This document shows, one piece after another, positions 7,444 to 16,672 of a stretch of DNA of 64,000 bases (the first letter of the stretch is position 1; the number at the start of each line of letters is the position of its first letter). This stretch comes from JABJAG01 sp038137215. Its GTDB lineage: Bacteria > Pseudomonadota > Alphaproteobacteria > UBA6615. Both the position numbers and the translations under genes were made by a program. The stretch is from the NCBI GenBank assembly GCA_038137215.1, contig JAYQBG010000017.1:1-64000 (forward strand), read 5' to 3'. Below the pieces are notes generated by a model that saw only the letters and a list, made by a program, of their open reading frames with translations, was not told the DNA's origin and did no database searches.

Positions 7444-10400
7444 ATGGCCAAGGGTAAGACGGAATTGCGTAACTCAGAGACCACCACCGGGGCCGGTGAG
7501 GTGAAACCCGTGCTTTACGACGGCCTGCGGCCGCAGCAGGGACTCTACAACCCTGCCCATGAGCACGACGCCTGCGGAATCGGCATGATCTGTTCGATCC
7601 GCAACGAGCGCAGCCGCAAGATCGTCGAAGACGGCCTGAAAATTCTCTGTAACCTGGAACACCGTGGCGCGGTGGGCGCCGACCCCAAGGCGGGGGACGG
7701 GGCGGGGATTCTGATCCAGATACCGCACGAGTTCTTCGCAGCCGAGGCCGAACAAATCGGATTCAGCCTGCCCGCGCCCGGTCACTATGGGGTGGCGCAG
7801 CTTTTCATGCCGCGTGACGAGGGGCAGCACAAGCTGATCGAGGACGCCTACCAGACGGCCGCCGATCAGGAAGGCCTCGAGATTCTCGGCTGGCGCAATG
7901 TTCCGGTGGATTCCTCGATTCTGGGCGAATCCGTGAAGCCGACCGAGCCGATCCATAAACAGGTCTTCATCGGGCGCGGCGCGGACATCACCGATGACGA
8001 TGCGTTCGAACGGAAGCTTTACGTGGCGCGCAAGAGCGCCTCGCGCCAGCTTCGAGAAAATCACGCCGCAGACGTGGTCGGTTATTATCCGTCCTCCTGC
8101 TCCTCGCGCACGATTGTCTATAAAGGCCTGGTGCTGGCAGACGGTGTTTCCCGGTACTACAAGGATTTGCAGGACGAGCGGGTGATTTCGGCGGTGGCGT
8201 TGGTACATCAGCGCTTTTCGACCAATACCTTCCCGTCCTGGCCGCTGGCGCATCCCTATCGGATGATTTGCCACAACGGTGAAATCAACACCCTGCGTGG
8301 CAACTACAACTGGATGGCCGCACGTCAGGCCACCATGTCTTCACCGATCTACGGCGATGACATGGAGAAGCTCTGGCCCATCTCCTATGAAGGCCAGTCG
8401 GATTCCGCGTGTTTCGATAACGCGCTGGAGTTGCTGTTCCAGGGCGGCTACTCGCTGCCCCACGCCATGATGATGCTGATCCCGGAGGCTTGGGCCGGCA
8501 ATCCGCTGATGGATGACGATCTGCGGGCCTTCTATGAATATAACGCCGCGCTGATGGAGCCCTGGGACGGCCCGGCGGCCATCGCGTTTACCGACGGCCG
8601 GGTGGTGGGTGCCACGCTGGACCGCAACGGCCTGCGTCCGGCACGCTATCTCGAGACAAAGGACGGGTTTGTTCTTCTCGCCTCGGAGATGGGGGTGCTC
8701 GATATTCCCGAAGAGAACATTGCGCGCAAATGGCGGTTGCAGCCGGGCAAGATGCTTCTGATCGATCTGGAAAAGGGCAAGACCGTTTCCGATGAAGATC
8801 TCAAGTCCGAATTGGCGAACAGCCATCCTTACAAGGAATGGCTTGCCAACACGCAAATTCGCGTTCGCGATCTGCCCGATGTGGGGCGGCGCCCGGCGGC
8901 TTCGGACGCGCCGCTGCTGGATTTGCAGCAGGCATTTGGCTACTCCCAGGAAGACCTGAAGTTCCTGATGGCACCCATGGCGCAGACCGGACAGGAAGCG
9001 ACCGGTGCCATGGGCACGGACACGCCGCTTTCGGCGCTGTCGTCCAGATCGAAGCCTCTGGCATCCTATTTCAAGCAGTTGTTCGCCCAGGTGACCAACC
9101 CGCCGATCGATCCGATCCGCGAGGAAATCGTGATGTCGCTGGTGTCCTTCATCGGACCGCGCCCCAATCTGCTGGATCTCGAGGGAACATCATCGCTCAA
9201 GCGCCTCGAGGTGCGGCAGCCGATCATCTCGAATGCCGGGCTTGAGAAGGTCCGCGCCATCGGCGATATCGCCGACAACCAGTTCCGGACTCAGACACTC
9301 GATATCACCTACGCGGTGGAACGCGGCGTCGAGTATATGGAACAGGCGATCGAGGACCTTTGCACCCGCGCCGAGGACGCGGTCGGCCAAGGCTACAACA
9401 TCATTATCTTGTCAGACCGGCTGATCGGACAGGAACGAGTTGCAATCCCGTCTCTTCTGGCAACGTCGGCTGTCCATCATCACCTTATTCGCAAGGGCTT
9501 GCGGACATCTGTCGGGCTGGTCGTGGAAACCGGTGAAGCCCGCGAAGTGCACCATTTCGCGACCCTGGCCGGTTACGGCGCAGAGGCGATCAATCCCTGG
9601 CTTGCCTTTGAAACCCTTGAAGATTTGCGCGATCAGCTGGATGAAGACATCACCACCGATCACCTGATCCGGCGCTATATCAAGGCGATCAACAAGGGCC
9701 TGCTGAAGGTCATGTCCAAGATGGGCATCTCGACCTATCAGTCCTATTGCGGTGCGCAGATATTCGATGCGGTCGGCCTGCAATCGTCGTTCGTTGAGAA
9801 GTATTTCACGGGCACGCACACCGCGATCGAGGGTGTGGGGCTGGGAGAGATCGCTGAAGAGACGATGCGCCGTCACGCTGACGCCTTTGGCAACAACCCG
9901 ATCTATCAGACCGCGCTCGATGTGGGCGGTGAGTACGCCTTCCGCATTCGTGGTGAGAAGCATACCTGGTCGCCAGATTCCGTGGCCGACCTGCAGCACG
10001 CCGTACGCGGAAATTTGCCGGACAAGTATCGCTCCTATGCGGAACTCATCAACAAGCAGGACGAGGAGTTGATGACCCTGCGCGGACTGTTCCGTCTGAA
10101 GGACGCTACGGAACTCGGCCGTGAGCCCGTGCCGCTGGATGCGGTTGAACCGGCCTCGGAAATTGTGAAGCGGTTTGCGACCGGCGCCATGTCATTCGGC
10201 TCGATCTCGCGCGAGGCACACACCACGCTTGCGATCGCGATGAACCGGATCGGAGGCAAATCCAATACCGGTGAGGGTGGCGAGGAAGTCGATCGCTTTA
10301 CTCCGATGGAGAACGGCGATTCCATGCGCTCGGCGATCAAGCAGGTTGCCTCGGGCCGGTTCGGCGTGACCACGGAGTATCTTGTCAACTCCGACATGAT

Positions 10401-12156
10401 CCAGATCAAGATGGCCCAGGGCGCCAAGCCCGGTGAGGGCGGTCAGTTGCCAGGCCACAAGGTGGATGCCGTGATTGCCAAGGTGCGCCATTCCACGCCG
10501 GGCGTGGGTCTGATCTCGCCGCCGCCCCATCACGATATCTACTCCATCGAAGATCTCGCGCAGTTGATCTACGACTTGAAGAACGTCAACTCGTCAGCCG
10601 ATATCAGCGTGAAACTGGTCTCCGAGATCGGCGTGGGTACGGTCGCCGCAGGCGTGTCCAAGGCGCGGGCGGACCATTTAACGATTTCCGGATTTGAAGG
10701 CGGGACAGGAGCATCGCCCCTGACCTCCATCAAGCATGCCGGTTCACCCTGGGAAATTGGACTCGCAGAGACCCAGCAAACCCTTGTCATGAACGATTTG
10801 CGTGGCCGGATCGCCGTTCAGGTGGATGGCGGCCTGCGGACCGGGCGCGATGTCGTGGTGGGTGCCTTGCTGGGCGCCGATGAATTTGGCTTCGCCACCG
10901 CACCGCTGATCGCGACGGGTTGTATCATGATGCGCAAGTGTCATCTCAACACCTGCCCGGTTGGCATTGCGACCCAGGACCCACAGCTTCGCAAGAAATT
11001 CACCGGCGCGCCCGAACACGTGGTGAACTACTTCTTCTTTGTGGCCGAGGAAGTGCGCGAGATGATGGCCGAGATGGGATTCCGGACGTTTGACGACATG
11101 ATCGGCCAGACCGAAGTGCTGGATACCCGCGCGGCGGTCGATCACTGGAAGGCCAAGGGTCTGGATTTTGGCAATCTGTTCCACAAGCCCGCCGAGGCCG
11201 ACCGTGTCGATGTCCATCACACGGGCGAACAGAACCATCCGATCTACGACATTCTGGATCGCCGGTTCATCGAGGCCGCCAAGCCCGCCATCGAGGACGG
11301 GACACCGGTGCAGGCCGAGTTCCCGATCGGCAATACGGACCGCACGGCAGGTGCCATGTTGTCGGGCGAGGTCGCGAAGAAGCACGGCCATGCGGGCCTA
11401 CCGGAGGACAGTATCTGGTTCACGCTGAAAGGTGTGGCCGGGCAGAGCTTCGGCGCCTGGGTGGCGAATGGCGTCACGCTCGATCTGATCGGCGAAGCCA
11501 ATGACTATGTCGGGAAGGGTTTGTCCGGCGGCAAGCTAATCGTGCGGCCCGACCCCGAGAGCGGAATCAATCCGGATGAGAGCATGATCGTCGGTAACAC
11601 GGTTCTCTATGGAGCTGTCACGGGCGAGTGCTATTTCCGTGGCGTGGCAGGGGAACGTTTTGCCGTCCGCAACTCCGGTGCCATTGCGGTTGTCGAAGGC
11701 GCCGGTGACCACGGCTGCGAGTACATGACAGGCGGTATCGTGGTGGTGCTCGGCGAAACGGGTCGGAATTTTGCGGCCGGTATGTCGGGCGGGATCGCCT
11801 ATGTGCTGGATGAGGCCGGCGGTTTTGAAAACCGTTGCAACCTGGCGATGGTTGATCTGGAGCCTGTTGAGGGCGAGGTCGAGGAGATGGACAAGCTTCA
11901 TCTGTCCGACAATGAATCCCACGGCATGGTCGATGTGCGCGCGGATATGACCCGGTTCGATGCAGAACGTCTGCGTCAGCTAATCCAGAACCACGCGCGC
12001 TATACGGCCTCGACCCGGGCGCAGCACATTCTGGACAACTGGGATGAGTATCTGCCGAAATTTGTGAAGGTGATGCCGGTGGAATACCGCCGCGCATTGC
12101 AGGAAATGCAGGTCGAGCAGACCGGTGAAATGAACATCGGAATGCGGAGGGGCTAA
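7444..12156 (+). CDS. gltB: glutamate synthase (NADPH) large subunit
   Basis: The product of about 1,570 aa has the full GOGAT layout. A short propeptide ends before the class II glutamine amidotransferase cysteine (HDACGIGM; Cys44 from this ATG) that must become N-terminal. The amidotransferase domain runs to about residue 430, followed by the central domain, the FMN-binding synthase domain with the 3Fe-4S cysteine cluster CHLNTCPVGIATQDP, and the C-terminal beta-helix of GxxGG repeats. It transfers the amide of glutamine to 2-oxoglutarate, giving two glutamates. ATG 7444 has GGAAAG 11 bases upstream, and a GTG at 7432 is the alternative start. The stop overlaps the gltD start by one base (TAATG). 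Confidence 0.97.
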   Translation: MAKGKTELRNSETTTGAGEVKPVLYDGLRPQQGLYNPAHEHDACGIGMICSIRNERSRKIVEDGLKILCNLEHRGAVGADPKAGDGAGILIQIPHEFFAAEAEQIGFSLPAPGHYGVAQLFMPRDEGQHKLIEDAYQTAADQEGLEILGWRNVPVDSSILGESVKPTEPIHKQVFIGRGADITDDDAFERKLYVARKSASRQLRENHAADVVGYYPSSCSSRTIVYKGLVLADGVSRYYKDLQDERVISAVALVHQRFSTNTFPSWPLAHPYRMICHNGEINTLRGNYNWMAARQATMSSPIYGDDMEKLWPISYEGQSDSACFDNALELLFQGGYSLPHAMMMLIPEAWAGNPLMDDDLRAFYEYNAALMEPWDGPAAIAFTDGRVVGATLDRNGLRPARYLETKDGFVLLASEMGVLDIPEENIARKWRLQPGKMLLIDLEKGKTVSDEDLKSELANSHPYKEWLANTQIRVRDLPDVGRRPAASDAPLLDLQQAFGYSQEDLKFLMAPMAQTGQEATGAMGTDTPLSALSSRSKPLASYFKQLFAQVTNPPIDPIREEIVMSLVSFIGPRPNLLDLEGTSSLKRLEVRQPIISNAGLEKVRAIGDIADNQFRTQTLDITYAVERGVEYMEQAIEDLCTRAEDAVGQGYNIIILSDRLIGQERVAIPSLLATSAVHHHLIRKGLRTSVGLVVETGEAREVHHFATLAGYGAEAINPWLAFETLEDLRDQLDEDITTDHLIRRYIKAINKGLLKVMSKMGISTYQSYCGAQIFDAVGLQSSFVEKYFTGTHTAIEGVGLGEIAEETMRRHADAFGNNPIYQTALDVGGEYAFRIRGEKHTWSPDSVADLQHAVRGNLPDKYRSYAELINKQDEELMTLRGLFRLKDATELGREPVPLDAVEPASEIVKRFATGAMSFGSISREAHTTLAIAMNRIGGKSNTGEGGEEVDRFTPMENGDSMRSAIKQVASGRFGVTTEYLVNSDMIQIKMAQGAKPGEGGQLPGHKVDAVIAKVRHSTPGVGLISPPPHHDIYSIEDLAQLIYDLKNVNSSADISVKLVSEIGVGTVAAGVSKARADHLTISGFEGGTGASPLTSIKHAGSPWEIGLAETQQTLVMNDLRGRIAVQVDGGLRTGRDVVVGALLGADEFGFATAPLIATGCIMMRKCHLNTCPVGIATQDPQLRKKFTGAPEHVVNYFFFVAEEVREMMAEMGFRTFDDMIGQTEVLDTRAAVDHWKAKGLDFGNLFHKPAEADRVDVHHTGEQNHPIYDILDRRFIEAAKPAIEDGTPVQAEFPIGNTDRTAGAMLSGEVAKKHGHAGLPEDSIWFTLKGVAGQSFGAWVANGVTLDLIGEANDYVGKGLSGGKLIVRPDPESGINPDESMIVGNTVLYGAVTGECYFRGVAGERFAVRNSGAIAVVEGAGDHGCEYMTGGIVVVLGETGRNFAAGMSGGIAYVLDEAGGFENRCNLAMVDLEPVEGEVEEMDKLHLSDNESHGMVDVRADMTRFDAERLRQLIQNHARYTASTRAQHILDNWDEYLPKFVKVMPVEYRRALQEMQVEQTGEMNIGMRRG

Positions 12157-13574
12157 TGGGCAAGGTTACTGGATTTATTGAGATTGAACGTTACGACCGG
12201 ACCTACAAGCCCGCGAGTGACCGAATTCGCAACTTCAACGAGTTCGTGATTCCGCTCGAAGAGCGCGATCTCGAGCGGCAGGCAGCGCGCTGCATGGATT
12301 GCGGGATTCCGTTCTGTCACAACGGCTGTCCGGTGAACAATCAGATCCCGGACTGGAACGATCTCGTTTACAACTCCGACTGGGAAGAGGCGTCGCGCAA
12401 CTTGCACTCGACGAACAATTTCCCGGAGTTCACCGGACGCATCTGCCCGGCGCCCTGCGAAGCGGCGTGTACGCTGAATATTGACGACAACCCGGTGACC
12501 ATCAAGACCATCGAATGCGCGATTGTGGACCGCGCCTGGGAAGAGGGCTGGATCAAGCCTGAAATTCCCGAAACCAGAACCGGCAAGAAGATCGCGATCG
12601 TCGGTTCCGGTCCGGCGGGACTTGCCGCGGCACAGCAGCTTGCGCGGGTTGGCCACGAGGTTCATCTCTATGAGAAGAACGGAACGCCCGGAGGACTTCT
12701 GCGGTTCGGAATTCCCGATTTCAAGATGGAAAAGCACCATATTGACCGGCGCATGGAGCAGATGATCGCCGAAGGTGTGGTTCTCCATTGCGGGGTTCAT
12801 GTCGGCGTTGATGTCAGCGCAAGCGAACTGGAAGACAACCACGACGCGGTTCTTTTGTGCGGCGGCTCTGAGCAGCCACGCGATTTGCCGGTTCCGGGCC
12901 GTGACCTGGACGGTATCCATTTCGCCATGAACTTCCTGCCACAGCAGAACCGGCGCGTCGCTGGCAGCAATCTGGGCGAGGTCGAGGAAATTCTGGCCGC
13001 GGGCAAGCATGTCGTTGTGATTGGCGGGGGCGATACGGGGTCTGACTGCATCGGGACCTCGATCCGCCAGGGCGCGCTGTCCGTTACCCAGCTCGAAATC
13101 ATGCCGCAGCCGCCCGAGAAAGAACACAAAGGGCTGACATGGCCCCATTGGCCGCTGAAGATGCGGACTTCATCGAGCCAGGCCGAAGGCGCGGAGCGTG
13201 ATTTTTCCGTCACCACCAACAGCTTTGGCGGTGAAGACGGTCACGTGACCCATCTCAACTGCCAGCGGGTCGATGAAAAGTTTCAGCAGATTGCGGGAAC
13301 CGAGTTCGAACTGAAGGCAGACCTGGTTCTGCTGGCCATGGGATTCGTCCATCCGATTGCCGAGGGGATGCTCGAAGAGCTTGGTGTCGAGAAGGACGAG
13401 CGGGGCAATGTGAAAGCCGATACGCACGAATACCGGGCGTCCCGCGAGAAGGTCTTCACGGCCGGGGATATGCGCCGGGGGCAGTCACTCGTCGTCTGGG
13501 CCATACGTGAAGGCCGTCAGGCTGCACATGCCATCGATAAATTCCTGATGGGAAAGACCGAACTCCCACGTTAG
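12156..13574 (+). CDS. gltD: glutamate synthase (NADPH) small subunit
   Basis: The 472-aa product carries the two cysteine clusters of the GltD iron-sulfur domain (Cys46, 49, 54 and 58, and Cys97, 101 and 105). An FAD-binding GSGPAG loop follows at about residue 150 and an NADPH-binding VVIGGGDTGSD loop near residue 290. The C-terminal FAD contact GDMRRGQSLVVWAI matches the family. It takes electrons from NADPH and passes them to the large subunit. It is translated coupled to gltB by a one-base stop/start overlap, and together they form the GOGAT arm of ammonia assimilation. No regulator adjoins the operon. Confidence 0.97.
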   Translation: MGKVTGFIEIERYDRTYKPASDRIRNFNEFVIPLEERDLERQAARCMDCGIPFCHNGCPVNNQIPDWNDLVYNSDWEEASRNLHSTNNFPEFTGRICPAPCEAACTLNIDDNPVTIKTIECAIVDRAWEEGWIKPEIPETRTGKKIAIVGSGPAGLAAAQQLARVGHEVHLYEKNGTPGGLLRFGIPDFKMEKHHIDRRMEQMIAEGVVLHCGVHVGVDVSASELEDNHDAVLLCGGSEQPRDLPVPGRDLDGIHFAMNFLPQQNRRVAGSNLGEVEEILAAGKHVVVIGGGDTGSDCIGTSIRQGALSVTQLEIMPQPPEKEHKGLTWPHWPLKMRTSSSQAEGAERDFSVTTNSFGGEDGHVTHLNCQRVDEKFQQIAGTEFELKADLVLLAMGFVHPIAEGMLEELGVEKDERGNVKADTHEYRASREKVFTAGDMRRGQSLVVWAIREGRQAAHAIDKFLMGKTELPR

Positions 13575-13786
13575 GTTGTATCGATTCGGGTGCCGGTCGA
13601 TGCCGGATGCCCGCGCAGTTCCCTAGGGTTTCCCGAACACAGATCAGACTTTCGGCTGATATCCAAGTCTCTGTGATTCTGAGACAATTCGCGCATTCGA
13701 TTTCATGTTCGGAAGGTCTTATTCGCGCGCGAAATCGCCTTATCTAAATTGTCGTCCAGAGAAGCGCCGTAGAAGCGGCACCTATC

Positions 13787-14599
13787 ATGATCGCCCAGTG
13801 GTCGCAGGGGTCTATCATTCTGGCGATTGCGCTGATTGCGCTCGCGTCCCTGATCCTGGGCATGGGGCTGCCTGTCACGGCGGCGTATATCGTTCTGGCG
13901 AGCCTGACCGCGCCTGCGCTGGCAGATATCCTGGCCGATACGATCATTGTCGATCAGCTCGTGCAGGGAATCTCCGATCCGGCCAAGATGGCTTTCTTTG
14001 CTCTTGTGGAAAGCCCCCATGTGGCCAAGATAGCCGAGGGCATGACGCGGGCCGAGGCGATGGAACTGATCGGCGTAATGCCGTTTGAACTTGCCCTTGT
14101 GATGCGTCCGGCCCTGGTCGATCCCAGCGTACTCGCCACTTTCCTGCTGACCGCCCATTTGATCGTGTTCTGGCTGAGTCAGAACAGCAACGTGACGCCG
14201 CCGGTCTGTCTGGCCGCCTTTACCGCGGCAGGGATCGCCGGGTCGAAACCCATGGCGACGGGCTTCCAGTCCTGGAAGATTGCCAAGGGTCTCTACATCG
14301 TGCCCCTGATGTTTGCCTATACACCGCTGATATCCGGTGAGTGGTACGAGGTGATATAGGTGGGTTTCTTTGCCTTGTTCGGCATTTACGCCACCAACGC
14401 CCTGATCCAGTTTTATTCCGAAGGGCCGCTCAACCTGCTGACAGTTCCTTTGCTGATCATTGGGGCCGCCGGTGCCTACTGGCCGCTGAACCTGCTGGCC
14501 AATATCGGTGGGGCTACGCTGATCGTCCTTGTGATTCTACTTTCCTCCCGCGCCCTCAAGCGACAACACGGGGGCGGAGGGATCGTCCGGGAATCCTGA
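13787..14599 (+). pseudogene. C-terminal remnant of a fused TRAP transporter permease, with in-frame TAG
   Basis: The frame 13787-14356 encodes the end of a DctM-like fused TRAP permease (ASLILGMGLPVTAAYIVLA, SQNSNVTPPVCLAAFTAAGIAG, WKIAKGLYIVPLMFAY). A TAG at 14357-14359 interrupts it. The same frame then continues as VGFFALFGIYATNALIQF and two more membrane helices to 14599, which is the normal C-terminus of such permeases. The first 400 or more residues of the family are missing, and upstream bases show no homologous frame. The gene is therefore 5'-deleted near 13780 and also carries one amber codon. No TRAP binding protein is nearby. Confidence 0.8.
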
Positions 14600-15487
14600 C
14601 TATGTCAGGTACTTGTTGAACCAGGCGATGGTGTGATCCCAGGAAAGCTCGGCCATCTTCTCGTCGTAGCGCGGTGTCGAATCATTGTGGAAGCCGTGGT
14701 TCGCACCGTCATAGATATGCGCTTCATAGACCTTGTCGTTGGCCTTGAGCGCCGCCTCGTAGGCGGGCCAGCCCGCGTTGATGCGCTTGTCGAGCTCGCC
14801 ATAGTGGAGCAGCAGGGGCGCCTGGATGTGCGGCACATCCTCGGCAGTGGCCTGACGGCCGTAATAGGGGACCGAGGCGTTCAGTTCGGGGTAGGCGACG
14901 GCCAGGGCGTTGCAGACGCCGCCGCCGTAACAGAAACCGACAGCACCAACCTTTCCAGTCGAATCGTCCCGTGCGGCGAGGTGTTCATAGCCGGCGAAGA
15001 AGTCGTTCATCAGCTTAGTGCGATCGACGGTGCGCTGGAGTTCCCGGCCTTCGGCGTCGTTGCCGGGATAGCCGCCAACCTAGGTCAGGCCGTCCGGTGC
15101 GGGGGCCATGAATCCGGCCTTGGCAACACGTCGCGCGACATCTTCGATATAGGGATTCAGCCCCCGATTTTCGTGGATCACCAGTACGGCGGGAAGCTTA
15201 CCTTCAACCTTGGCCGGCCTGACCAGATATCCCCGGACCACGCCGTGTCCGTTGGGTGATTCATAGGTTTCATAGCTGGGGGTGATGTTAGGGTTGTTGA
15301 AGGACACCTGCTCGGCCATGGCATAGTCAGGCTTGAGCATGTTGAACAGGCCGACAGCCGTCACGCCGCCAATGGCGTACTTGCTGGCGCGATCCAGAAA
15401 CTCGCGCTTGGTGATTTTACCGTGGACATAATAATCGTAGAGGTCGAGCAGATCCTAATCGAAGTCTTTCGCGGTCAGACGTTTCAT
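14600..15487 (-). pseudogene. dienelactone hydrolase family protein interrupted by two in-frame TAG codons
   Basis: One uninterrupted register of 296 codons from ATG 15487 reads as a full dienelactone hydrolase. Its parts are an N-terminal LLDLYDYYVHGKITKREFLDRA segment and twin-helix region, VIHENRGLNPYIEDVARR, the nucleophile loop GFCYGGGVCNALA, and GANHGFHND with the catalytic histidine. TAG codons stand at codon 11 (15457-15455) and codon 136 (15082-15080), where relatives have ordinary residues. There is no frameshift. Such enzymes hydrolyse lactones and esters. Unless amber is read through here, only an internal restart at 15010 could give a fragment containing the nucleophile. It is convergent with the TRAP remnant, with no spacing. 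Confidence 0.82.
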
Positions 15488-15650
15488 GGTGCAAGCCTTT
15501 CGGTCGGGCGGGTGGCGATAGCGTCATGGTTGCCGAAAGAAATGATACAACTCATATGTCTTATCAACGCATGACTGTGTTAAGAGTCCATCGGGTTGGC
15601 GGATCAACTCTTTGTAAGCATCATCCAAGGGACGCACTGGGAGTATCGAT

Positions 15651-16166
15651 ATGGGCGACAAAACCGAAAAGGCAATTCTTGCCGGCGGCTGTTTCTGGGG
15701 TATGCAGGATCTGATCCGAAAAATGCCCGGCGTCATTTCCACGCGTGTCGGGTACACCGGCGGTGATGTCCCCAACGCGACCTATCGCAACCATGGCACC
15801 CATGCCGAGGGGATCGAGATCATCTTCGAACCGGAGCGTTTGTCCTACCGGGACCTTCTGGAGTTCTTTTTCCAGATTCATGACCCGTCCACGCCCAACC
15901 GACAGGGCAACGACATTGGCATGTCCTATCGGTCCGGGATTTATTACCTGTCAGAAGAGCAGAAGGCCGAGGCGGAGAACACCATCGCCGATGTGGATGC
16001 AACGGGCCTGTGGCCGGGCAAGGTGGTCACCGAGGTGGCTCCGGCCGGTGACTTCTGGGAAGCCGAGCCCGAGCATCAGGATTATCTCGAGCGGTTCCCG
16101 GGCGGCTATACCTGTCATTTCGTGCGCCCGAACTGGAAACTGCCACGGCGTGAAAACGCAGCCTGA
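15651..16166 (+). CDS. msrA: peptide-methionine (S)-S-oxide reductase MsrA
   Basis: The 171-aa product has the catalytic GGCFWG motif (Cys14) and the full MsrA core: VGYTGG, NPTY-like NATYRNHG, HAEGIEIIFEP, FFQIHDPSTPNRQGNDIGMSYRS. It reduces methionine-S-sulfoxide in oxidised proteins using thioredoxin. ATG 15651 is the family start. The downstream gene is a second, divergent MsrA-like protein, and the two genes overlap by four bases, so they are likely one operon. The stop codon TGA (16164-16166) sits inside the apparent CTGA start of the second gene. Confidence 0.95.
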   Translation: MGDKTEKAILAGGCFWGMQDLIRKMPGVISTRVGYTGGDVPNATYRNHGTHAEGIEIIFEPERLSYRDLLEFFFQIHDPSTPNRQGNDIGMSYRSGIYYLSEEQKAEAENTIADVDATGLWPGKVVTEVAPAGDFWEAEPEHQDYLERFPGGYTCHFVRPNWKLPRRENAA

Positions 16167-16672
16167 GCGGGCCCATCAGTCAGTTTGAAAAGATCGGGTT
16201 CGGTGGCGGATGCCACTGGTGCACCGAGGCCGTTTTCCAGGCGCTTGCCGGTGTCACGGATGTGGCCCAGGGATTTGTGTCGTCCACACCGCCCGACGAA
16301 GCCTTTTCCGAAGCCGTCATCGTAACCTTCGATCCAGCCGTGATCGATCTGGAAACACTTGTCGAGGTTCACCTCCGCACCCATGCCAGCACCTCCCGGC
16401 ACAAGCTGCGCGGCAAGTACCGCAGTACGGTTTATGTTTTCGATGAGGGGGGTGCAGCAGCAGAAGTTCTCGAACGCCTGCAGGCTGATTTTGATAAACC
16501 GCTGGTGACCCGGGTCTTGCCTCATCGGGCCTTCAAACCATCAGATGCGCGGTTCCGAAATTACTATGCGAAGGATCCGGCACGCCCGTTCTGCCGCACC
16601 TATATCGATCCCAAGCTGGATTTGCTGCGCGCGCGCTTTGCCGCTTTGGTTCAGGTGCCGCAGAAGGTCTGA
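16163..16672 (+). CDS. second MsrA-like methionine sulfoxide reductase, non-standard start
   Basis: The frame encodes about 169 residues with GFGGGCHWCTEAVFQALAGV, an MsrA variant whose catalytic cysteine is followed by HWC instead of FWG. Downstream are HLRTHASTSRHKLRGKYRS and an aromatic-rich tail. No ATG, GTG or TTG occurs between the preceding in-frame stop at 16151 and the active site. The position matching the expected start is CTG at 16163, which forms a CTGA overlap with the msrA stop where ATGA would be usual. CTG initiation by translational coupling, a mutated start, or an internal GTG at 16253 or 16262 (which would remove the active site) are the options. Its last 22 bases overlap selO on the other strand. 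Confidence 0.7.
   Translation: MSGPISQFEKIGFGGGCHWCTEAVFQALAGVTDVAQGFVSSTPPDEAFSEAVIVTFDPAVIDLETLVEVHLRTHASTSRHKLRGKYRSTVYVFDEGGAAAEVLERLQADFDKPLVTRVLPHRAFKPSDARFRNYYAKDPARPFCRTYIDPKLDLLRARFAALVQVPQKV

Noticed and set aside
11618..12163. Pro/Arg/Ser-rich minus-strand frame over the end of gltB
   Set aside because: Composition and position mark it as an antisense shadow of a certain gene.
13787..15487. General reassignment of TAG to an amino acid in this genome
   Set aside because: Many intact genes here (yaaA, the YghU-like gene, gltD and others) end properly at TAG, and the interrupted genes elsewhere in the window carry TAA.
16651..16672. Selenocysteine at the SelO C-terminus
   Set aside because: The end reads FCGT with a normal cysteine codon and a normal stop. 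No in-frame TGA precedes it.
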